A DNA stretch of 64,000 nt, taken from the NCBI RefSeq assembly GCF_035083965.1, contig NC_089722.1, positions 29,934,958-29,998,957 on the forward strand. The letters run 5' to 3'. The stretch is from Branchiostoma lanceolatum. Its lineage: Eukaryota > Chordata > Leptocardii > Amphioxiformes > Branchiostomatidae. The translations under genes were made by a program, and so were the position numbers. Positions 35,701 to 47,700 of the stretch are shown piece by piece; the first letter of the stretch is position 1, and every line of letters starts with the position of its first letter. The notes beneath the pieces are model-generated. The model worked only from the letters and a program-made list of their open reading frames with translations, was not told the origin of the DNA and made no database searches.

Positions 35701-38700
35701 TAGTTTGTTGCATGTTTCTTTTTTGCAACCCTTTCGGAATAAAACGAATGATAGCTTCACATTCTAGTGAAAAGAAAAGTTGATGATTGTGTTTCCACGT
35801 TCAGCCCACGGTAGGTGTGCGCACACCCAAACTAGGTGTGTGTTGCACATTGTTCCTGCCGGCCACGGTAGAAAGGTAACTGATTTTCTCTCCAGGTTCT
35901 ACCCACCTTGTCCGTCTCCGTTGGGACAGATGGAAATCGCCATCTTGTATCCGTATCTGCTGCTGAGGAACATGGGGCTGTATAACGACACCCTCCTCCC
36001 CGCCCTGGCATCAGCTAACTTCTCGTTGTAGCTCGTTATCTTCCACAGAAGCTGGCAGCCTTTGTCCATGCTCCCAGCGCTACCCTGGGGTAAGACAGGG
36101 AAGAAACAGACACGTGTATGTAACGTTAACGTCACAATTGTTGCGTAGCTTAAGCCTCCCCCCTCTCACTGGACCCGTCGCACGCTGGCGGCGTTGCTGC
36201 GTCCTAAACTGGATTTGCGTTGCCCTTGACTTTATATGGGAATATCATTCAAAACGTACAAGTCTGACCAAAAATACAACAAAACACACAAAGCTAAAAA
36301 AGATTCGCTTTTTGTCGATGAATTTCGTTGAGTGCTTTTTCTATTCGATCGGCCGCAGCCATGCCGCTAGCGTGCCGCGGGTCCAGTGAGAGGGGGCTTA
36401 TCTTTCAAACAAACTTCAAAACAACAAAATTGTCCCGTATTGTCACTTTAATATATCGATATCAAACAATACTTTCGTCAAAAGGCTGCATCATTTCCTA
36501 ACACTAGACAACACAAATGGTAACGTTACATGGGATAGTTATGATATTCACATTTTATATTGGCTGTGGTACATGGTAAGGTTTTTGTTCGTCTAAGTAT
36601 TACCTAACACTAACATGATATCTATCATCATTATTCTGTTTCCTTGGTGTGAGCAACACCGCTCTACGTCACAATTTGAGGCCACTTGGAGAAAATTTGA
36701 ACAAAAACAAGCCACAGCTAGTACCTGCATAGCCTGGACTGCGACGGTGTTGTCTATCAGTTTCTCGGCATGGTTGGTGAGACGGCGGGCATTCTCCATG
36801 GACAGAGTCACCGTCTTCTCCAGGTGTTCAACTATGCTTCCCTCCAGGTGCACCATCATGTGCTGCCTCTCCGCCTAGGGGGGAATAAGTAGACAGCCCA
36901 TTTGCGCCGATACTTTTGAAACTTTGAAACTTTATTCTTAAAGCGCAACTTCGCAGACACTGTGTCTGAATTATGTTGACTTTTCACAGTGGTTTGTAAT
37001 ACATTTAAAATTGACAATGACATGTGCGTCTTAAAATCGTATAATTGACATTATAACATGAGATTAAAAGTCAGTTATAACTAGAATATATAGAATAAAC
37101 AACAGTTGACAATACCATATGATACAATATCATATGATATAATCCTATACTAGTGCTCCATAGCGACAATGTAAAGCGTCTTATAAGTACAGTACATTTC
37201 TTGGAACACGGTAGTAACAAGCGTCCTTGAGGAATGTTCATGAGACACTGTTTATCAGTCCAACTAAGTAAGGGATGGGTGAGTTTTTTTAGCGTGACGT
37301 ACGACAATGTGGGATGTCAATCTTGTGTGAGATATACTAATTTCCTTCTGGTAAACAGTCGTACCTCGGGTTCGAACCCAAGGTGGTCCAATCTCTTTTT
37401 TTCGATAATTTTGCAAAGAAACTCTCGTATCCTTGTAATTACAATGTTGCTTTATATACCTTGTTGCTTTGTGTCTACCCCCCATTTTGAATATATCAGT
37501 ATCCACCGGTCAGCGATATGGCGACCACCGTTTCAAACAGTTTACGAAATGGACACGCGATGCGTCGATTCACATTCTCATGGTTGGTCTGGTACAGTCA
37601 AACCTGTACAAGTGACCACCTTTACATGAGGACCACCTGGCCAATGTGAACACTGTTTTTATGGTTACTTATATAATTGTTCCCATCGACACAAGCATCA
37701 AGACACCTGTCGAGGTAGCGCGCGTAGTCCAGTGGTTAGCTATCTTGCCTGTGGAACAAGAAGCCCCGGGTTCGATCACCCGACTGTGTCGCTCACCCGA
37801 CATGCACGCTACCGGAAAGGGTCGCAGTCCTTAGGACGGGACGTTAAGCCGTGGTCCACTGTTCATTGTGCTTGTCGATAAGAGCTAGGGGTACAATGAG
37901 CCTGCAGATACTGTACCTAGCGTCTGTCTTCTCTGTCACGACCAGTGGAAGATTAGCTCACCTGCTCATTGAGTTTATTTGAGCTAAACTGGTTCGAGAT
38001 CACTTTCCTTCCCTTTGTCCACATAGACAAGATCATTTCGGTCCCGCCAGTGGTTTTGGGGGCAGTTTTGACAATACCATTAGTACAAAAGGTATTCGTC
38101 GCAAGAAAACTTAAGTAGCCGCATCAAGCCTCTTACACAAAATGTTACGCCACATGATGTTAGAATTCTTCCAAATGCAAGCTGTCGCCTGAACTCCATA
38201 TCAGTTGAGGATCTGTCCTTGGTGCTGATCAATAGAGTGTTACACAAAAAACGCACATTCATTAATCTATTTATTTATTCATTCATTCATCTATTTGTTG
38301 GTTCGGCATGAACACGTTGATATATGGACAGCCAGGGTTGCCCATCTAGCGAATGAAAAAACGCACATTCCCACCGCACTTGTCTTATTTTTAACTTTAA
38401 GGTATATTTGTGCACATTTACCACCGATATCAGTGAAATAAGGAGTTTAGGGTACCTCAAAGGGACAGCAAGCATCCCGGAAAGGACAGGGGATGACAGC
38501 TTTAGGACACTCTTGGGCGGAGTGATACACGAGCTGGAGTAAACAGAGAGTAAAGCACGTTACCGCACGAAATCCAATATTCAAACATGCCTTAAAGTAT
38601 TCGTAAAGATTTTTTCATTAAAATAGACTTTATGAGTGTTTAACGTGTGCTCAAAGATCTTCACAACGTATGTTAAAATCTGCTGGGAAGATCATTTAAG

Positions 38701-41700
38701 GACAACAGTACGAACAGATTAGTACAAGTGCACATTTTTTGCAACAATAGAACTACTATTAGTATGTCAATAGTGGATTTGCTGTTAACATTAAGACAGC
38801 CAACAAGGCAAAATTCGTTTACTGAATTGTAAAGAGATTGTTCTCGGTGTGAAAATTGTTCACAGAAAGTTGATCTGCAGGTTAACGGGAAAAATGTATT
38901 TTCTGAATCAACAAAACGAAGTGAGAAATTCTCCTCACCTCTTCTCTCGGCAGCTCCTTGGCGTCACAGCCGTTCGGACACGACATGGGGAACTTGTCGC
39001 ACACCTGAAAAGAGAAGATCGTTAACGTTAGACTCTTAAATCCGTGTTTAACATTGTAGCAGTACAACAATACTGTAAATGCAGAAATGTTCGCGGTGGT
39101 TTTATGTTCACGGTAAAATCACTCCGAAAAGTCGTTCCATTGTGTGACTGTAGTGCTACTATTGGTTCAAACGCGAACTCAAAACCACCGCGAACACTCC
39201 ATTTTCTCCCTACCGCGAAATTAAATCCCCGCGAACATTTCTGCATTTACAGTATTCCCTCCCCCATCGCGCCCTCCTCTTATCTTAACTTCCTGACTTC
39301 CATACAGGATTTAGTGACGTAACGCTTGAGAGAACTTCTAATTGTGCATCACTGTCCAGGGGATTTGATAAGAAACATGTAACATTACATACAACAATCA
39401 CACTGTCTACGTAATATAGAGTAAGGTTAGCGTAAAGCATCAAAACAAGGTAGAAACATGAAGCTGCATGACAGATTCGTCCGAAGAATGATGTGAATCT
39501 AGCATGATTATGAAGAGAACATGGACATGCACGTGTAGGTAGACCATGCACTACCAACAGTCATCAACTGTGTCTAGATGCGAACTGTACTAAGACCTAC
39601 CCAGTGCAATGGAGGATAGGGATGGATGGAGGAGAAGGGCTATGAGCGCCTGTGAGACCGTCACGACCAGATGAGATAATGATAAAGAATAGAAATACAC
39701 GGAGACATTTCACCTTGAGATGTTCTATCTCGTCCTCCTGTTGCACGTTCTGTCCGCAAAAGTCGCAGGCTGTCCCCCGCTTGGGACAATCGTTGTTGAG
39801 GTGGGACTGCAGGAAGCGTTTCTGGACGTCCGCGCCGCAACCGTTCGGACAGACCTCGGTGGCGTGTTCACAGGACTCGTCATGGCTCTACACACAACAA
39901 AATGAAGTCACCAACTTTTCTACTGTTCTCTCTCTCTCAATTACTCCAGTTCTTCCCTTTAATCACTGACGAAAGACAACGGATGCTGTCTGAAACGTCT
40001 GTTTCCATATTTTATCCAGTTGCTTAAGTAAATGTCATTTGGCGTATCTTGTTTTCTTGATATCTAACCTTCATCAAGTTACCAACTGTTGTCTATGATA
40101 GGTTTTACACAGGACAGGTACAGAGCCCACATGGGTGCAACATATGCCCAGTCCAAATGCCTAATCCCTAAGTCGCTCGGTGGGCATGTTGTAGCCTCCT
40201 AAGCAGGCTATACGAGTCGGGGGTTCGTGGCGTATATCACTTCTGCACCCAGTCTCTTATGACTGGGATTCGTAGAGCCTGCTGTTACTCGGCGCCTCAA
40301 ATCAAGAGAGGATTAAAAATGCCCTTCAGGCCTTGCAAAAAAAAAAAACGAGTGCAACAGAACTGATATGCCATCAGCTAAAAAAAAAGCCTGACTCGTA
40401 GAGCCTACAAGGAGTCTAGGCATGTTGGTCCTGGTACCGAATGTGTAAGCCCTTACAACAGTCTGAATTCCAGGCTACTGCATCCGGGTACTCTCCCCTC
40501 ACCTTGCGTGAGACCAGCAAAGCTGGACAGAATCAGCAATGTGTAATGATCATCGACACAAAAGGACGTCATAAGTACCTGTAACGAGTTAAGGCCACCA
40601 GAGAACCTTCGTGCATTTTAGGGAACTCTGAATAGAATGACTCTTTCGCTTGTGTGACTACAAGATTGCAAACCTTTGTTGTCCTTTGGGAGGCAAGGAT
40701 GGGCAAGCTCTCATTTTCCTTAAATATTGACAAGGAACGGACACAGTATGGACGTAGATTTTAATTCTAATACACTGTGTTTCTCATCCCCATACGAGGC
40801 TGTGTCTTGTGACTGTTCCCTTTTTTCATTGCGTCCCTTACAAAGGATCAAACACCTGCAAGGGCGCCACGCCCAGGTCTCAAGGCAGGATGACGTGGTG
40901 TTTGAAATGAGGGCACTCTGGTCCATTGCCCGCAAAACGCTCCTTTTCACCTATTTTGGCCGAGCGATTTTTGTAAATTAAGGCATTTGTAGATTTCCTG
41001 TATCTGTACATAGCCAGTTTAACCGTCCTTCGGCGGTATAGTACTAATACATTAGCTTCGCTGGCACGCGGTGCGGCAGCAACTGGTTATATTACACTGA
41101 GCGGTCTATCACACCTAGTCTCTGCACATCTGACCGCAACCCTTTAGTGTGTATGTTCCTACAGTATTTAGTGGCAATGAGTTCCACTCTACGATAGTTC
41201 TAGGGAAAATTTTGACCACCCCAATCCTTGATTGATAACTCTGGTACTTGAAGGCAACGCCATTTCTTAAGGACCAAAATAAGTAAAACAGGTCGTTCAG
41301 TTTGAACATCTTGTTCTGAGAAAAGATACATTTTCCATTCAATTACTAGTAGTCCGATCCGTAGCCGGTAAACCGCAAGGTGGCATGACACACCATTTCT
41401 GTACTTATAGTTGGTAAAGTACGTGATGTTCTGATGGTTTGAGCTGTACTACACTGGGCGTACTCTTAACCGACAAGTGTAGTCCCTAAACATGCCCGAG
41501 TTGTGGCTCTTCTCAAACACTGAAACCGACTCTTTAACGTCCCCCACTAACAGCGTTCGAATCGGGATAAATTTAAGAAAACCGTCGAGAAGCTGGGATT
41601 TGAACCCGCAACTTTGTGGTCCTGATGCGGGTTGATCGCCACTAGATAATCGGCACATTATACTTATAAGAAGACCACGACACGCACGCCATTTTCATTC

Positions 41701-44700
41701 AATTCAAAGATCTACAGCATATCTTAACTTGGAAAAAGGGACGAAGCAACCTATTGATGAAAACCGCTATATACTTTCCTGCAGGAAATACCGTTACAAG
41801 CATGACACTTACTTCGGCGCCCTTAGTTTTATCCTTAGCCTTCCCCGATCTCGGCTCCTTCGTTCCATTTTTCTCCTCGCCGACGCTCTGTGAGTCCACC
41901 GCACTCCCACCGTCTTCCCCGGCCTTTTTACCCGGTATTCTGTCGCCCTTTTGTGATCCTGACCCGACGGAAGTCTGACTTCCATGTGTACTGCTTCCGT
42001 TACCCGAATCCGGTCTGTCTACCGATTGCGATGGAGGCACAGTTTTGGTTCCACCGCCCACGTTGCCGTCTGTCGGTTGTACTTCTCCCGGTAGCTGGGG
42101 GGCCGCAACCTCCGCCATGCTAGCTCAACAACCGTATGCCACTTCTTCTCGAGTCAAGAACACACTGTTCTCTTTGTATCTATCACCCAAACTGTTCTAC
42201 AACAGTTAAAGTAAGTTCTCGAAGTAGCTTGTCAGTAAACCAGTGACTCTAGTCGATCAAAAACTCCATGTTTCCCGACAACGTACACCGCGAACACTGA
42301 GCATTACCACAGCGGTGAAAAACACTGCGTTTAGCGACGTTCTTTTGAAATTTCTCTGCTCAAGGTTGCTAATTTCTCATCATCACAATGGACTCTTCAT
42401 GAATAATTCAGGAGACCTGGCATAGCAGCACACCTTATTTTGCCAAACATGCCGTACCCGAAAACAATGCTGTGACGTGGACCGAAGTAAATTGCCTTTG
42501 GTCATGAATTATTTAGTGCTCTTTTCTAGTTCGGTCATCTCGGAACTTAAGTCTCGATCAGGCTCGTTTGGGGGCTGAAAAGTATTATAATTTTACCAAA
42601 CAGGGTGAATAATTTGAATCAAACGGAGATTCCCTATCCCGCTAACGTCTGTCAAATTATTCCCCCAATTCTGGGGAGGGGTGACCTCCAAGATGAGTCT
42701 GAGGAAATTCGCAAAGACTTGGACCCCAAAACAACTTCCGGACGTGCATGTTGTTACAGTTGTTCTCAGAAAAGGTACGGTTGCGTAGCTTGAACATAAG
42801 CGGTTAGTCAGATCAACATCGCCCTAACATGGCCAATATTATTTCCACTTACACATGTAGATGCTCCATGGAATATATAAGCATTTTCTGCCACAGGACA
42901 ACTGAATTAAATAAGATCTCTCCGTGACTGCCAAATTTCTATCGTAGAACTGCCGCATGATATATCTTACAGGGGCTTTATGTGTAAGAATTTTTACATC
43001 CATCTCTATCAAATGTACAAAGGTCGGGGACATTTAAGACTTGCTGCATACAAGGTTTAAACCTTTACCTGATGTTCGTCGTAGCGCCCCCTCCAGACAC
43101 AACCACGAACTGCATTCGAGCAGCGTACTGCTAACGCCGCGATCTCCAACTGTAGGCTCTTGTTGGGGTAAGCCTGTGATAGCAAGGAGTTTAAAATAAC
43201 TTGTAGCAAAGGTATAAACATAACGCACACAAGCGACAATGTGTTTTTCCAAGTGAAAACAATACTTGAACGATGTACACATTTTGGGCCCGTCCTTGGT
43301 GCTGAAAAGGGCACCAAACGATGGAATAGGAACAACTAACTGGTCACCATCAATACATTTCTCCGTTCACGCAAATATAATATGTGATGTAACGTTACAT
43401 GACATAAGGGAGTGGACAGGAAAGTCACTTGCAGACTGTACTCAGAGCTCGAGGGCGAAGGACAGGGAAGGATGGAGGAAGCTCGTGCTAGAAACAACCA
43501 TGGTCCCCGACCCTCAAGATAAGGTTGGGACAAGGTGAGGTGAGGTACATGCATGTAAGGAATCGATGGAAGATTTCATACCTGGTCCCTGGAAATGGCC
43601 TTGTTGTCGATGGGACAGGCACCGGATGTCCTGGAAGTGGGGAGGAGAAAGATATACTGCATGTTGAATACAAGTCTGTCTATGATCGACCACTCTTAAT
43701 TAGTTGTGTATGACCGACGTCTGTCCCTATTATTCAACATATCAATACATGCAGATACTAGCCTGGTATTCATACTATTCTAACTCCTCGATATCCTCTT
43801 ATCTCGCTTCTCTGCCGAACATTCGGATGGTCATGAGCTAGAAATGGATACCAAGCTACGTACGGGATGAAGTGGGACAACGTTCACGACAAAGGTGGGA
43901 GGGGAAAGAAAATACATGTATTCTGATTTCTTCTTTTGCTTGTGACAAACGCTTTCAACAATGGTTGGCTTCAGTTGTTGGTTTTCTAATTTCGTGTGTG
44001 AACTCCCCGCTCACCTGACTAGTTCCGGAATACACTGAGAGCACACGTGATGCCCGCATTCCTGGAACTCTACCGGAAACCGCAGCACCTGCTGACACGC
44101 CGGGCACTCGAACCGCTTGTCCAGCGGTACTTCAAAGTGCACCTGCGTGTACAATAAAACTACCGTTAGCAACGTTTGTCCTTGTGTGTATTTGGTATTC
44201 GTTTTGTCTTCATTTATGCCTTTGCATATGTTAAGAAGCGGTAGAATCTAAGTTTTGTAAACTTGAGTGTGCTATCATTTTGTCTTTGTAGTTTTTTTAA
44301 TCTCAATATAAAACGATCGTGAATGTTTAAAAAAAGCTTTTGCATTCAATTTCAAAAGCGAGCCATTGACTAGTTACTGATTTAGTGTACCACATAGAGC
44401 TTTATAGCCAACATTAGTCATTGACAATGTCTAATACTTAGTGGCTATAATTTCATACAGCATGTTTTAGAAAAGGAAAACCTCAACGGATGCAAATATC
44501 ATCACAACACGTCAAAAAATTATTGAGTAGTGTCAACGAAAGGCTCTTGTCATTGATACTATCTGGTCGATGTCGCCAATGACAAGACACAATATGACAT
44601 GATGAAATGGCAAATTAAAGCAATTTGAATGCACCACTTCAAAGACGGGAACAGTCATAATATTAGCCTCCTTCGCAGGCTTCTAAGGGCGCTGGCGTTT

Positions 44701-47700
44701 ATTGGGGGGGGGGGGGGCGGGGGCGCTGATTCGCAATTTTCAACATATGAGTCAGGTTCTTATGCTGGAGAGTTTGTGTCTGTGCACCCCTCCCTCCCAA
44801 AAAACGCCGGCGGGCCTAGAAGCCTGCGAAGGAGGCCACATAATATTATTGTGTAGAGCAACATTCTTGCGTCAGCCCTCCAGAAATTCTTCGGACTATC
44901 ACCCGACAAAGGGAACTCGACATTTCGTGACAAACGTGGCTTAAGGTGGATGTAACCTATTATCGAGGTGTTTCTTTACCCTGTTTGTCTCGCTACAGAT
45001 AGAATCTACAGTATTGTCTCCTTGTCTGTCAGGAGTTGGGCCATAAGAGGTTAATAGGATAGTTTTAGTAGGGAAAAGTTTAAACTATTTCGCAACACAT
45101 GAACCGTTTCATTGGATAACGTCAAGACACTGATCATTTCGTGAGAGGAATAAAGAAAGCTATCTACATCAGAACACATCAATCTTCATTAGACCGAGAC
45201 GAGGGCCGCTACAGACTACCAACCACTCATGACGTAGCACGTCGCACGTCCGGAAGGTCACATGCTCTAAGCATTCGGACCCTAGATTCTCCCGATGGTC
45301 GAAAATTCCAATCTTGATGTTGGAAAACAGCTTACAACTGTTTTTCCATAATTGTATAACAACACAGAAGAACGCCTGCGCTAGGTAATAAATTTGTGTT
45401 CTGACCTCTGCTTGGTCCGACCGCTGAGAGGAGCTTGAGCAGCCACTGCTGGATGAGACCGCCGACACCATGGACATCCCGGTACTGGGTCTCCTCCCGC
45501 TGTTCTTGCTAGGCGTGCGTGGGTTCGACACGCTTTCCCCGGGCGCCGCCGCGCGCATGGACATCACCGACGTTTTCCCGCTACGAGAGAGAAATTTAAC
45601 ATCTTGATTAGGTAAATGTTTATTCTATCGTTTCAAGACTTTTCAGCACCAAGGACGGGTCCGACATTTGTATATAACTTTAAGAAATGCTTTATTCTCA
45701 AATGCTATGATTCCGGTAGTATGGTTATAGAATTCAAATGCCAATTGCGGGAGTGCACACAGACACAAACACCAAGAGACTGCAAAACCTCCGTTTTCCT
45801 GAGGTAAAGAATGGTTTTAGGTCACACTGTAGACACAGGACTATTACATGCAAGAATGGCAGCGTTGTGACCGTTGAATACAAGACTTGGAGACAGATAG
45901 GCCTTTAAGTTGATTATCCCCTTGAAATCAAGACTGTTAGTTTCCTTACCCAAAGGTGCCAACAAACTTCCCTAGCAGTCCTTTCTTGCTGCTGGACTGT
46001 GACGTCGCTGAAGCCGCCCGGTCGTCGCCTGGCCTCGGGCTGACGCGCGAGGATGGCCGACCGTCCCGACTTCCGGGGCGATACGCTTGGGCGTCCCTCG
46101 GACTGGAGGAAGGGGATTTCCCGACTAGCTCGTCGACGACGTGAACTTCGGCGGGAACGATGCGGTTGGGCCGAGGGGAGAGGGCCCGGGAGCGGGCGGA
46201 CTCCGATCGAAGGCTGGTCCGGCTACTGGACCGGGACGAAGAGCGGGACCCTGTTCAAAGGCACACTGAAGTTTAGAATTTTTCTGTGGCATCTATCTTG
46301 CTTTCTTGGTATCTATCCCTATTTTCTCTCATTTTCTCTCTTCTATTGGTACAGTGTAGAGCTACGGATACTAAATATAGCTATGGATACTGGACATTGT
46401 TAAAGGTACTGGATAGGGCTACGGGGTACTGTATTTAGGGCTATGGGTGCTGTATAGGACTACTGGTACTGTATATAGGATATAGGGCTACGGGAACTGG
46501 ATATAGGCTTACGGGAACTAGACACAGGGCTACGGGTACAGGTACCGTACTGGATACAGGGCTATCACGGAGATAAAATAGGGATGGATAAGCTATCACT
46601 GCACGAAATGGCCTCGTTTCCCGGCGTATACGTACCGGGATTTTTCTGTATTTTTGTCGGATACTGACGGATACTGACGGATACATGCGGATTCGTGTAA
46701 GGTATCCGACTATTTCCGCACCGGTATATGGAATATTTCCTGAAGAATCCGAAAGTAAGGGATTTTCGACGAATACGGAGCCGTACACTGTACGGAAATG
46801 CCACCGATCCTGACGGATACGAACAGGAATTTTTCTGTATTTTTGGCAGATACTGACGGATACATACGGATTCGTGTAACGTATCCGACTATTTCCGCAC
46901 CGGTATATGGAATATTTCCTGAAGAATCCGAAAGTAAGGGATTTTCGACGAATACGGAGCCGTACACTGTACGGAAATGCCACCGATCCTGACGGATACG
47001 AACAGGAATTTTTCTGTATTTTTGGCGGATACTGACGGATACATACGGATTCGTGTAACGTATCCGACTATTTCCGCACCGGTATATGGAATATTTCCTG
47101 AAGAATCCGAAAGTAAGGGATTTTCGACGAATACGGAGCCGTACACTGTACGGAAATGCCACAGATCCTGACGGATGCGTACAGGGATTTTTCTGTATTT
47201 TGAAGAAAATGGTGAATACTGACGGATACAGGTGGACAAAACAACGAATCCGTAACGGATCCGACTAAGTGCTTCCATTCCTAATTTAACTATACCCAAA
47301 ACATCATTTTGAATGACAGGAAGTTTGGGAAAGCCTGTATGTAACATATGTATCATTTCATATCTCAACATAATGTATTTCTAAGTTCAAAAACTATCAA
47401 ATACAATACAATACGGAAGTACTATGTGGCTAAATGATCCATTTCATTTGAGACAGGCTGAGGGACATCCACATACTCAAAGCACCACTGCATATGCAGG
47501 TTAATGTCGGTAAATTGGGGTTGTGCAAGCACAATGTTCTGAAAAATTATGAAATGTATTACAATTAACACCATCACAACATTGTGGTAATATTTACTAC
47601 TGTATAGTGCCCTTGGACCAAAATCATCTACATGTTCTAAATATTCCACTAAAGTAATAAAAGCCTTATTTGTGGCCAGCTCTTCGTCTAAAAGCCATCA

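Noticed and set aside
34848-35767. Repetitive frames on both strands (Phe/Lys-rich)
   Set aside because: Produced by the 176-bp tandem array; both strands open equally.
34485-35775. Regularly spaced repeats considered as a CRISPR array
   Set aside because: Whole units are homologous with no unique spacers, the genome is animal and no cas genes are present.
37730-37800. Possible functional tRNA gene (A and B boxes present)
   Set aside because: No convincing acceptor-stem pairing, and the unit continues into a SINE-like body.
46441-47371. Several overlapping frames of 79-180 codons with repeated Arg/Ser/Tyr-rich text
   Set aside because: They are the 179-bp satellite read through; the identical protein blocks come from identical DNA units.
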